7,338 bases of DNA from Methanomicrobiaceae archaeon UBA436. Its GTDB lineage: Archaea > Halobacteriota > Methanomicrobia > Methanomicrobiales > Methanoculleaceae. The translations under genes and the position numbers were made by a program. The stretch is taken from contig DAFR01000120.1 of NCBI GenBank assembly GCA_002497965.1, positions 781 to 8,118 on the forward strand, written 5' to 3'. Positions 1-7,000 of this stretch are shown piece after piece. Numbering within the stretch: the stretch's first letter is position 1; each line of letters opens with the position of its first letter. The notes under the pieces were generated by a model. It had not been told where the DNA came from. It searched no databases and saw only the letters and a list, made by a program, of their open reading frames with translations.

Positions 1-16
1 ACCCGCGACACCCCCA

Positions 17-925
17 TTGATAAACACCCATCAACCTCCCTCTCCATACTCGTTATGGAGAGATTCGATACCCGCAATACGAATAAGTGAAGGAAGTGAA
101 CTGGCCCAGCAACCGGAACCCTTCAGGAACGAGTACGAACTGCAGGAGATCCTCGTCGGGCACCCGGTGCTCCTCGTTGACCGGGACGATACCGCGCTCG
201 TCACGGTAAGCCGGGAGTTCCCGTTTGAGAACGGGTTCGCCGATATCGTTCTCATCGACAGCAACGGGCAGCCGGTCATCGTCGAGGTGAAGCTGGCCCG
301 CAACGGGGAGTCGCGGCGCGAAATGATCGGCCGGCTCTGCGACAACCTCCCTGCAATGGGGGGACTTTCGCCCGACGACGTGAACGAGAGGTCTGCAGGC
401 CTTCTCGAAGAGACATTCCAATCCATGGCCGACGCCGAGGGGGAAGAGAATCCCCGGGACCGGCTCGCCCGGTTGAAGAGCAATTTTGCCTCGTATTTGA
501 GAGCCGGGCAGATCCGGGGCATCAGTGTCCTCGACGCCGCTCCGAACGACCTCATCAGAGAGTTTGGCTACCTCAACGAACACAGCGATCTCGATCTCCG
601 GCTGCTGGTGGTCGAGCGCTACCGGCCCCGCAGCCGCCTGCCGTATCGGGCGAGCGCGAACAACGCTCGCCCGGGACCGAACCCCTGGTGTTCGCGAGAG
701 AGAATAAGCATGGGGAGCGACAGCCGGGTTATCCGGCAGCATAAATCGCTTCGATATCCTCCGGGTCGTAAACGGGGAACCCCTAACCCCAGATCGGGTC
801 GTCGCCGAACCTCTCCATCCAGTAGTCCGCGGGGCTCTGCTCCAGGTCCTTTTCAAGATCTTCGAGCCGGAATGAGACGGGACGGTTCATGCAGTAGTCG
901 GTCAGGAGATCGTAGGCCTCTTTGA
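17..925 (+). CDS. PD-(D/E)XK nuclease-like protein, probably disrupted at both ends
   Basis: Residues about 19-203 resemble a widespread family of uncharacterised restriction-endonuclease-fold (NucS/DUF91-like) proteins. Visible are a helix-1 glutamate (E41 in NEYELQEIL), D76 in GFADIVLI, the E90-V-K92 triplet in VIVEVKL, then RREMIGRL, and a late block, KSNFASYLRAGQIRGISVLD through FGYLNEHSDLDLRLLVVERYR, typical of the family. The role is unknown; metal-dependent DNA cleavage is inferred from the fold. The only standard start is TTG at 17, which lacks a ribosome-binding site, and the frame is open to the window edge. A better-placed site is ATA at 68: GGAG at 57-60 lies 7 bases upstream and the product would begin with PAIRISEGSE. 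After about residue 203 the sequence turns arginine- and serine-rich and runs 143 bases into the opposing J-domain gene. A frame change near 620-650 would instead end at TAA 742-744. A gene caller may report the open frame as intact; I think it is a decaying gene. Confidence 0.55.
   Translation: MINTHQPPSPYSLWRDSIPAIRISEGSELAQQPEPFRNEYELQEILVGHPVLLVDRDDTALVTVSREFPFENGFADIVLIDSNGQPVIVEVKLARNGESRREMIGRLCDNLPAMGGLSPDDVNERSAGLLEETFQSMADAEGEENPRDRLARLKSNFASYLRAGQIRGISVLDAAPNDLIREFGYLNEHSDLDLRLLVVERYRPRSRLPYRASANNARPGPNPWCSRERISMGSDSRVIRQHKSLRYPPGRKRGTPNPRSGRRRTSPSSSPRGSAPGPFQDLRAGMRRDGSCSSRSGDRRPL
40..62. repeat. 9-bp perfect inverted repeat in front of the nuclease-like gene
   Basis: The arms at 40-48 (CTCTCCATA) and 54-62 pair perfectly across a five-base loop. 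The right arm contains GGAG at 57-60, the only ribosome-binding candidate for the nuclease-like gene, so an RNA hairpin here would hide it. No T-run follows, so a terminator for an upstream gene is not well supported. It also argues against the TTG at 17 as the true start. Confidence 0.45.
647..673. repeat. 10-bp GC-rich perfect inverted repeat (strong hairpin)
   Basis: The arms at 647-656 (CGGGCGAGCG) and 664-673 are perfect reverse complements separated by the seven-base loop CGAACAA. It lies just after the nuclease-like protein loses family resemblance. It could be a terminator-like stem, although no T-run follows, a remnant of an inserted repeat, or a place where sequencing compressions produced a false frameshift. 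Confidence 0.5.
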
Positions 926-1094
926 AGCGGATCGTCATCTCGTGGGACTCCGCCGGGTCGTTTTGCGACACGTCGGGATGCCACTCCTTGACCCGCTCGG
1001 AGTAACGGGCGCGGATCTCGTTAAGGGTGGCCCGGTTCCGGATGCCGAGCAGTTCTGCCGCTTCCCTCAGCCGCCCGGCGGTAATTGTGGCCAT
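783..1094 (-). CDS. J-domain (DnaJ-type) protein
   Basis: This is a short protein of about 103 residues made mostly of one J domain at about residues 9-68. It has helix I (AAELLGI), a basic helix II (ARYSERVKEWH), the invariant HPD tripeptide at 39-41 (WHPDVSQ), and helix III (MTIRFKEAYDLLTDY). J domains stimulate the ATPase of Hsp70/DnaK. There is no glycine-rich region, zinc finger or substrate-binding C-terminal domain, so this is a class C-type J protein rather than a full DnaJ. The tail (DLEKDLEQSPADYWMERFGDDPIWG) is acidic and aromatic and could be a partner-binding segment, which is inference. I chose the ATG at 1094 because the domain follows directly; a GTG at 1118 would add eight residues. 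Neither start has a clear Shine-Dalgarno. A weak TATA-like CTTATG (minus strand, 1121-1126) about 27 bases upstream would fit a leaderless transcript. It converges with the nuclease-like gene. Confidence 0.85.
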   Translation of the reverse strand: MATITAGRLREAAELLGIRNRATLNEIRARYSERVKEWHPDVSQNDPAESHEMTIRFKEAYDLLTDYCMNRPVSFRLEDLEKDLEQSPADYWMERFGDDPIWG

Positions 1095-1192
1095 CAAAGA
1101 TGCATGTACGGCGCCCACAGCATAAGTGTTGCGAAGTGCTCAAAGCGATCTCTTTTTGGTCGCAGAGGACAGATCCATTCAAATCGAGTCTT
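1095..1192. promoter_or_regulatory. Divergent intergenic region, presumed promoters both ways
   Basis: These 98 bases separate the minus-strand J-domain gene from the plus-strand desulfurase operon, so both promoters should lie here. On the minus strand a TATA-like CTTATG at 1121-1126 sits about 27 bases from the J-domain ATG. On the plus strand I see only a T-run at 1153-1157 and no convincing TATA box or Shine-Dalgarno for the ATG at 1193. The presence of promoters is inferred from layout. Confidence 0.35.
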
Positions 1193-2362
1193 ATGGCAGA
1201 CAACCCGTCGATCATCTATTTAAACAACGCCGCCACGACCTGGCCGAAACCCCCGGAGGTGCTGGAGGCCGTGAGACTATCCCTTGCCCTCCCGGTCTTC
1301 GGGTCGGGGAGGACCACCGGGAGCCAGGGCGAGGACTATGTCACGCTGGCACGGGAGGCGCTATCGGGCCTCCTTGCCGCAGACCCGCCGGAGCACGTGG
1401 TCTTTACCCAGAACGCGACCGAGTCCTTAAATATCCTCATCCAGGGATTCCTTGCCGAGAAAGAGGCAGGCTGCCACGTCCTCACGACAGAACTCGATCA
1501 CAACTCCGTTCTGCGGCCGCTTCACGAGCTCGAGCGGCAGGGCCGCATCCGGCTGACCGTCCTCCCCTTCGAGAACGGCGCTGTTCGCCCCGATATGGTC
1601 GAAGCGGCCATCACGCCCGACACCCGGCTCATGGTCACGGCCCACGGGAGCAACGTGCTCGGGTCGGTGCAGGATGTCGCCCGCATCGGGGAAGTCCTGC
1701 ACGATCACGGGGTCTATTTCATCGTCGACGGGGCACAGACCGCCGGCCACACTCCCGTCGATCTCGGGGCTCTCCCGGTCGACGCCTACGTCTTCACCGG
1801 CCATAAAGGCCTCCTCGGCATCCCCGGCACCGGCGGATTCTACCTGCGGGATCCTGAATCGATCGCGCCTGTCCGCTACGGGGGGACCGGGACGGACTCC
1901 TTCTCGCTCTTCCAGCCCCGGGAGATGCCGGAGCGGTTCGAGACCGGTACGCCCAACTACCCCGGCCTTGCGGCGCTCGCTGCCGGGGTGAACTACATTG
2001 CATCCGTCGGCGTAGAGACCATCGCAGAGAAGGCTGAGCGCCAGACGGCGTATCTCATCGGGGAGTTGAAGAAAGAGCCGAACATCACGATCTACAACGA
2101 GTCGCCCTCTCTCCCCATCGTCTCCTTCAACATCCATGAGCTGGAGAATGACGACGTGGGGTTCATCCTCGCCCGCGCTTACGGGATCGTCGCCCGCACG
2201 GGACTCCACTGTGCCCCCCTCGTGCACCGGGCGATCGATGAGGGGAAGGGCTCCGTGCGGCTCAGCCTCTCCTGGTTCACCACGGACGAAGAGTGCCGCC
2301 TCACCGCACAAGCAGTAAAGGAGATTGCACAAAATGCGAATTCTTCGATCGGTTCGCCATAA
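1193..2362 (+). CDS. Cysteine desulfurase family PLP-dependent enzyme (class V aminotransferase fold)
   Basis: The 389-residue protein is full length for the group. It should take sulfur (or selenium) from cysteine (or selenocysteine), leaving a persulfide on its own cysteine and releasing alanine. Visible are the N-terminal YLNNAATTWP, TQNATESLN (72-80) for phosphate binding, H103 in TELDHNS stacking on the cofactor, D179 and Q182 in VDGAQTAG, the Schiff-base lysine K205 in FTGHKGLLGIPGTGG, RFETGTPN (249-256), and the catalytic C340 in ARTGLHCAPLVH. The RTGLHCAP form and the short N-terminus resemble the EF2568-like family (TIGR01977) more than IscS or NifS. The ATG at 1193 is chosen because family sequence starts at once; a TTG at 1085 would add 36 unrelated residues and overlap the J-domain gene. 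The gene is first in a likely three-gene operon, overlapping the next gene by 29 bases. The true acceptor and substrate are unknown. Confidence 0.93.
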   Translation: MADNPSIIYLNNAATTWPKPPEVLEAVRLSLALPVFGSGRTTGSQGEDYVTLAREALSGLLAADPPEHVVFTQNATESLNILIQGFLAEKEAGCHVLTTELDHNSVLRPLHELERQGRIRLTVLPFENGAVRPDMVEAAITPDTRLMVTAHGSNVLGSVQDVARIGEVLHDHGVYFIVDGAQTAGHTPVDLGALPVDAYVFTGHKGLLGIPGTGGFYLRDPESIAPVRYGGTGTDSFSLFQPREMPERFETGTPNYPGLAALAAGVNYIASVGVETIAEKAERQTAYLIGELKKEPNITIYNESPSLPIVSFNIHELENDDVGFILARAYGIVARTGLHCAPLVHRAIDEGKGSVRLSLSWFTTDEECRLTAQAVKEIAQNANSSIGSP

Positions 2363-2705
2363 ATCCTGTGCCGACGGCACGTTCATGAAGGAGTTTCTCC
2401 TCAGTGAACCGGTGCCGTCGGGGTTCTTCTCGTACCTGGAGAATTTCGGGGGGGTTGAAGCGCTCCCCAGCCTCGGCGAGGGGTTCTACAAGTTCGAGAA
2501 GCCCGACTGGTTCTCCATCAAAGGCCTTGCCGGCGACACCACCGTCGAGGTCAGGTTCAAAAAGGAGGTCATGCACCTGACGGTGGATTTCCTCTATTTC
2601 CTCATCTCAGCCTACCGGGAAGGGCCGGTGGATCTCTCGGTGCTAAAACAGAGGGAGCAGGCGGTCGGGAAACGGGTGCGAGAACACCTGTATGGGCATG
2701 ATTGA
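2334..2705 (+). CDS. Conserved-looking hypothetical protein, 123 residues
   Basis: I do not recognise this protein. It is soluble, with no signal peptide or membrane segment. A loop-rich N-terminal half (SGFFSYLENFGGVEALPSLGEG, 29-50) is followed by a likely beta-rich stretch (WFSIKGLAGDTTVEVRFKK, 59-77), a hydrophobic helix (LTVDFLYFLISAYREG, 82-97) and a basic C-terminal helix (LKQREQAVGKRVREHLYG). The ATG at 2334 is preferred because AGGAG at 2319-2323 lies ten bases upstream, inside the end of the desulfurase gene, suggesting translational coupling. The ATG at 2385 (MKEFLLSEP) is the alternative: it removes 17 residues and the overlap but has no ribosome-binding site. The gene overlaps the following methyltransferase by 14 bases. 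Its place between a desulfurase and a methyltransferase suggests a shared pathway, possibly as acceptor or helper, which is inference only. Confidence 0.72.
   Translation: MRILRSVRHKSCADGTFMKEFLLSEPVPSGFFSYLENFGGVEALPSLGEGFYKFEKPDWFSIKGLAGDTTVEVRFKKEVMHLTVDFLYFLISAYREGPVDLSVLKQREQAVGKRVREHLYGHD
2368..2380. repeat. Short odd palindrome just upstream of the second candidate start
   Basis: Six-base arms GTGCCG and CGGCAC flank a single A and end four bases before the ATG at 2385. It could be an operator, or coding sequence by chance if translation begins at 2334. A site this short is weak evidence in GC-rich DNA. Confidence 0.25.
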
Positions 2706-3426
2706 CGGTAGCAGAATGCCTGGGGACGTATTCGAGCGATTTGCGGAGGATTACGATCGCTGGTTCGAGGAGCACCGCACCGAGTACCACGCAGAACTCG
2801 CCCGGATTCGCCGTCTCCTCCCCGCCCCGGACTCCCGGGCCGTCGAGATCGGGGTCGGTTCCGGGCGGTTTGCCGCACCACTTGGTATCCCGCTCGGGCT
2901 TGAGCCCTCGCGAGCCCTCGGGCAGATGGCGCGGCGGCGGGGGATCGAGGTGATCCGCGGAAGAGCGGAATCGATCCCGCTCAGGGACGGGTCGTGTTCG
3001 TCCGTCCTGATGGTGACGGTCATCTGTTTTCTGGACGATCCGGTTTCGGCATTCGAGGAGATCCACCGGGTTCTCGTTCCGGGGGGTACGCTCGTCCTCG
3101 GTTTTCTCGAACGCGAAGGCAAGGTTGCCCAAAAATACCTGCACGAGAATGAAAAACACCGGTTCCTCTCCCGCGCCCGGTTTTATTCGTTGGACGAAGT
3201 CGGGGAACTCCTCGAACGCACCGGGTTTCGCGTGGCGGAGGTCGACTCAAGGGCCGGATTCTCGGTTATCGCCGCGCGGAAAGACTGCCCGGATCCCTTG
3301 CACCTCAACGATGAGTTGGCGGAGGTCTCAATTTTTATAGTATCCTGCCGCCACTGCCGGGTCGAAAGGAGGCGGGAAAATGAAAGCCCTGGCAATACTC
3401 AAGATTGGAGAGATCGGGGTGGATAG
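2692..3426 (+). CDS. Class I SAM-dependent methyltransferase
   Basis: The predicted protein (244 residues) carries a UbiE/Methyltransf_11-type Rossmann domain. Residues 51-60 (VEIGVGSGRF) are the SAM-binding motif I. LGLEPS has the acidic E71 that would hold the ribose. RAESIPLRDGS (91-101) is the post-motif with the usual acidic start, and VLVPGGTLVLGF (127-138) is the strand-turn motif before the C-terminal sheet. A tyrosine-rich N-terminal helix (FERFAEDYDRWFEEHR) is common in small-molecule methyltransferases of this class; the substrate is unknown. The start at ATG 2692 overlaps the upstream gene by 14 bases; ATGs at 2698 and 2716 are alternatives, none with a clear ribosome-binding site. 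Family resemblance ends near residue 197 (SVIAARK). The remaining 47 residues are cysteine- and arginine-rich and run through the promoter and first codons of the alcohol dehydrogenase remnant, so the original stop was probably lost. Stops in the other frames lie at 3312-3314 and 3338-3340. Confidence 0.85.
   Translation: MGMIDGSRMPGDVFERFAEDYDRWFEEHRTEYHAELARIRRLLPAPDSRAVEIGVGSGRFAAPLGIPLGLEPSRALGQMARRRGIEVIRGRAESIPLRDGSCSSVLMVTVICFLDDPVSAFEEIHRVLVPGGTLVLGFLEREGKVAQKYLHENEKHRFLSRARFYSLDEVGELLERTGFRVAEVDSRAGFSVIAARKDCPDPLHLNDELAEVSIFIVSCRHCRVERRRENESPGNTQDWRDRGG
3332..3340 (+). promoter_or_regulatory. Archaeal TATA-like box of the former alcohol dehydrogenase
   Basis: TTTTTATAG stands out as an AT-rich island in GC-rich sequence. 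With usual archaeal spacing, transcription would start near 3362, giving a leader of about 18 bases that just includes the ribosome-binding site at 3367-3372. No clear BRE is seen upstream. The box lies inside the 3' end of the extended methyltransferase frame. Confidence 0.5.
3367..3372 (+). promoter_or_regulatory. Strong Shine-Dalgarno of the former alcohol dehydrogenase
   Basis: AGGAGG lies seven bases upstream of the ATG at 3380. It is the best ribosome-binding site in the window and fixes the original start of the now broken gene. Confidence 0.75.
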
Positions 3427-3886
3427 AAAAGGATAGACCCGCCTGCTGTCCGGGAGATGCCGTCGTCAAACCGCTGGCGCTCGCCCCGTGCACGTCCGAT
3501 ATCCACACTGTCTGGGAGGGGGCGAGAGGCACGACCCCATCCTGGGGCACGAGGCGCTCGGGGTGGTGGACGAGGTGGGAGACGAAGTCCGGGACTTCAA
3601 GCCAGGTGATCGGGTCATCGTACCGGCGTTCACCCCCGACTGGGAGACGGAGGCCGCACAGCGCGGGTATCCCTCGCAGACCGGGAGCCGCTCGGAGGAT
3701 GGAGGTTTTCGCCGAGTTTTTCCACATAAACCTGACTGATTACAACCTCGCGCACCTGCCGGGGGTATGTCCCTGGAGGCGGGGGTCATGCTCCCGGACA
3801 TGCTCAGTACCGGGTTTATGGGCGCCGAGAACGCTCACATCGGGATCGGGCCGGTCGGGCTGTCCACCGTCGCCGGTGCAAGAATA
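3380..3886 (+). pseudogene. NADP-dependent secondary alcohol dehydrogenase remnant
   Basis: In pieces this reads as the zinc alcohol dehydrogenase of the Thermoanaerobacter brockii type, which reversibly oxidises secondary alcohols (e.g. 2-propanol) with NADP; related enzymes occur in alcohol-using methanogens. Five fragments are visible: MKALAILKIGEIG (3380-3418); WIEKD to VWEGA from 3420, with the metal-ligand cysteine in APCTSDIHT; ERHDPILGHEALG from 3524, with the histidine of GHE, running through GDRVIVPAFTPDW; VFAEFFHINLTDYNLAHLP from 3705; and MSLEAGVMLPDMLSTGF from 3767, with the ligand aspartate and then GIGPVGL of the cofactor fold. Frames change by one extra G in the G-run 3416-3419, a loss of about seven bases near 3524, an extra G near 3704, and one missing base near 3765. 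About eight codons are missing before 3700 and again near 3842. Resemblance stops at GARI (3886), so roughly the last 150 residues of a 350-residue enzyme are absent. The number of lesions excludes simple sequencing error. Confidence 0.93.
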
Positions 3887-3902
3887 AATAACACCGCTGA
3901 GT

Positions 3903-3916
3903 TCTCCGATCGGAGA
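3903..3916. repeat. 14-bp perfect palindrome between the pseudogene and carB
   Basis: TCTCCGATCGGAGA is a perfect palindrome without a loop, followed by AT-rich sequence. It lies in the 137-base stretch between the end of the dehydrogenase remnant (3886) and the end of carB (4024). That stretch holds no gene and no clear T-rich terminator for either strand. The palindrome could be a dimeric regulator site or chance. Confidence 0.35.
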
Positions 3917-4023
3917 TTATTGACTATATGGTTGTCCTTGATACGATATAGTACTTTTGTACCGTCTTGTCCCAGCCGGAACGCACGGGTTTGGGAGAGA
4001 CGAACACACAGAACCTTCCCCCG

Positions 4024-7000
4024 TTACGCCAGTCCATGGTAGTGCGCGAGCGGCTCGAGCGTGATCTCTGCATGCTTTATGGCCTCGATCGCCATCGCGG
4101 CCGCCCTGGCAGCCTGGAGTGTCGTGATGTAGGGGATAGCATAATCCACAGCAGCCCTCATGATCTGGATATGGTCCTGCCGGGAGGCCTTGTCCGCCGG
4201 GGTGTTGATGATCAGCCGGATGCTCCCCGACCTCATAGCGTCGATGACGTTTGGCGACCCCTCCTGCACCTTCCGCACAAGGTTCGCCTCGATGCCGTTC
4301 TGGGCCAGGAATTCAACCGTCCCGCTCGTCCCGTAGAGGGTGAGACCGAGTTCCCTGAGTTTCCGTGCGATCGGCAGGAGTTCCTCCTTCTGCTCGTCCC
4401 TCACCGATATAAAGACGTTCCCCTCCGTCGGCAGGGTGTTCTCCGCGGCGGTAGATGCTTTGTAATAGGCGCGGCCGAAATCGTAGTCGATCCCCATCAC
4501 CTCACCCGTACTCTTCATCTCCGGGCCGAGCACGGTGTCAACTCCGGGAAGTTTGTTGAAGGGCAGGAGAACCTCCTTCACCGCAACGTGCCGGATCTCG
4601 CGTTCAGCAACACCCATGTCGGCAAGTTTCCTGCCGACCATCACCTTTGCTGCTATCTTTGCAAGCGGTATCCCCGTTGCCTTTGCAACGAACGGCACCG
4701 TCCGGCTCGCGCGGGGGTTAGCCTCCAGCACGTAGACCACGTCGTTCTGCACGGCGTACTGGATGTTTATAAGACCTATAACCCCGAGACCCAGGGCAAT
4801 CTTTCTCGTGTATTCGCGCACCCGCTCGATCACCGATGGCGAGAGCGACTGCGGCGGGATGACACAGGCCGAATCCCCCGAATGGACTCCCGCCCACTCG
4901 ATGTGCTCCATGATACCGCCGATCAGAACATCCGTCCCGTCGCAGACAGCATCCACATCGATCTCGACAGCGCCCTGGAGGAACGAGTCGATCAGCACCG
5001 GGTGCTTCCGGCTCACCCGGACGGCCTCCTTGATGTAACCCTCAAGTTCGGCATCGTCATGGACGAGTTCCATCGCCCGTCCCCCGAGGACGTAAGACGG
5101 TCTGACAAGCACCGGGTAGCCGATCTTCCTGGCAATCTCAAGCGCCTCCTTCTCCGAGTAGGCGGAACTGTTCGCCGGGCTCGGGATCCCGAGACGCTTC
5201 AGGAGGCGGCTGAACCGGTCACGGTCCTCCGCCACGTCCATGGCGTCGGGAGATGTCCCCAAGATCTTTGTCTCAAGACCAAGACGCCTGATCTCCGCCT
5301 CGAGCGGCACAGCAAGGTTCACAGAGTTCTGGCCGCCAAACTGGACCATCACACCGTAATAGTCGTCTTTCTTGAGGATGTTCATGACGTCCTCAAGGTG
5401 CATCGGCTCAAAGAAGAGCCTGTCAGATGTGTCGGCATCGGTTGAGACCGTCTCAGGGTTGTTGTTGATGATATGAACCTCGATCCCCTCTTCCTCGCGC
5501 AGCGCCATAACCGCGTGGACGGTGCAGTAGTCAAACTCGATCCCCTGCCCGATCCTGATCGGCCCGGAACCAAGGATCAGCACCTTCCTTGTGTCGTTCC
5601 GGGTGAGTTCGCAGCCGTCCTCCCAGGTGGAGTAGAAATACGGTGTGGTCGCCGGGAACTCGGCGGCGCATGTATCAACCATCTTGTAGGTCAGCACCCC
5701 GGACAGTCTCTCAACCTCGGCGGCGGTCAGGCCGGTCAGTTCCTGAATCTCCTCGGCTATGAAACCATAACGCCGGGCGGTTCTGACATCTTCCGGTGCA
5801 GCGCTGGTCTTTAACTTCCGTTCGAGGTCTACGATGTTTCTGACCTTCTCCAGGAAGAATGGTGCTATGGATGTAAGCCTGGCAACCTCCTCGACGGTGA
5901 ACCCCTCGCGGAAGGCATCGAAGAGACACCCGAACCGCTCGTCTGTAGGGGATGTGAGGATCATCCGGATCTCGCTCGGGTTTGTGTGCCGCTGCATATC
6001 GTTATCGAGCGACCGGAGCGCCTTCTTGAACGCCTCCTCGACCGTCCGCCCGATCGCCATCACCTCGCCGGTGCTCTTCATAGCGGTGGTGAGCGTCCTG
6101 TCTGCCGACCGGAACTTATCAAACGGCCAGCGAGGCACCTTCACCACGACGTAGTCGATTGCCGGCTCAAAGGACGCCGGGGTAACGCCGGTCACGGTGT
6201 TCGTGATCTCATCCAGCCGCAGCCCTATTGCAATCTTTGCCGCAACACGGGCGATCGGGTAACCGGTCGCCTTGGACGCGAGCGCGGAGGAGCGCGAGAC
6301 CCGTGGATTCACCTCGATGACACGGTAATCGCCGTCCTGGTAGGCAAACTGGATGTTGCACCCGCCCTGGATGCCAAGCGCCCGGATGATCTTTATCGCG
6401 GCAGTCCGGAGCGTCTGGAACTCGTCGTCCCGGAGGGTGAGGATTGGTGCGACAACAACGCTCTCACCTGTATGGATGCCCATCGGGTCGACGTTCTCCA
6501 TGCCGCAGACGGTGATGCAGGTATCTGAGGCGTCCCGCATCACCTCAAACTCGATCTCCTTCCAGCCGGCGACGCTCTCCTCGACCAGAACCTGGTGAAT
6601 ACGGGAACGTGCAAGACCGGTCTCGCATATGCGCCGCATCTCCTCCGGTGTGTGCGCCACGCCGCCGCCTGAACCGCCAAGGGTGTATGCCGGCCTGATG
6701 ATCGCAGGCAGACCCACCTCCCGGATGGCGTCCTCGATCTGGTTCATGTTCTTCAGGATCATGCTCCGAGGGACGGGCTCTCCGATGCTGTTCATCAGGT
6801 CGCGGAACTGTTCCCGGTCCTCGCCGTGGTAGATCGCCTCAAGCGGTGTTCCAAGGATCTCGACGCCCTTGAGAGCGCCCATCTCTGCGAGTTCCGCGGT
6901 CAGGTTGAGACCGGTCTGACCGCCCATGCCGCTCAGTATACCGTCAGGCTTCTCCTTCTCGATGATCTTTGCGATGATCCCGGCCTTCAGGGGTTCGATG

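Noticed and set aside
723..737. GCCGG-N5-CCGGC hairpin as terminator of the nuclease-like gene
   Set aside because: Five-base GC stems are frequent in this sequence; no T-run follows, although its place just before the TAA at 742 is suggestive.
774..783. GGGG-AA-CCCC repeat at the end of the J-domain gene as a terminator
   Set aside because: The stem is four pairs with a two-base loop and no T-run, too weak to call.
31..856. Two minus-strand open frames (174 and 267 codons) over the nuclease-like gene
   Set aside because: The plus-strand frame shows clear family motifs across the same bases, while these products are arginine- and serine-rich with no recognisable fold.
942..1223. Plus-strand frame of 93 codons over the J-domain gene
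   Set aside because: It is antisense to the HPD-containing J domain and runs out of frame into the desulfurase; no motif supports it.
1126..1806. Second plus-strand frame of 226 codons inside the desulfurase
   Set aside because: The composition is arginine- and proline-rich, typical of an out-of-frame reading, and the desulfurase is unmistakable.
3405..3887. Single 160-codon frame as a new small gene
   Set aside because: It only strings together two fragments of the alcohol dehydrogenase with out-of-frame sequence between them.
3951..3962. GTAC-TTTT-GTAC as a carB or dehydrogenase terminator
   Set aside because: A four-base stem is likely by chance, and the T-run is in the loop rather than after the stem.
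3967..5445. Plus-strand open frame of 492 codons opposite carB
   Set aside because: It is the antisense shadow of a fully conserved carB; the protein has no domain pattern, and GC-rich genes often leave the opposite strand open.
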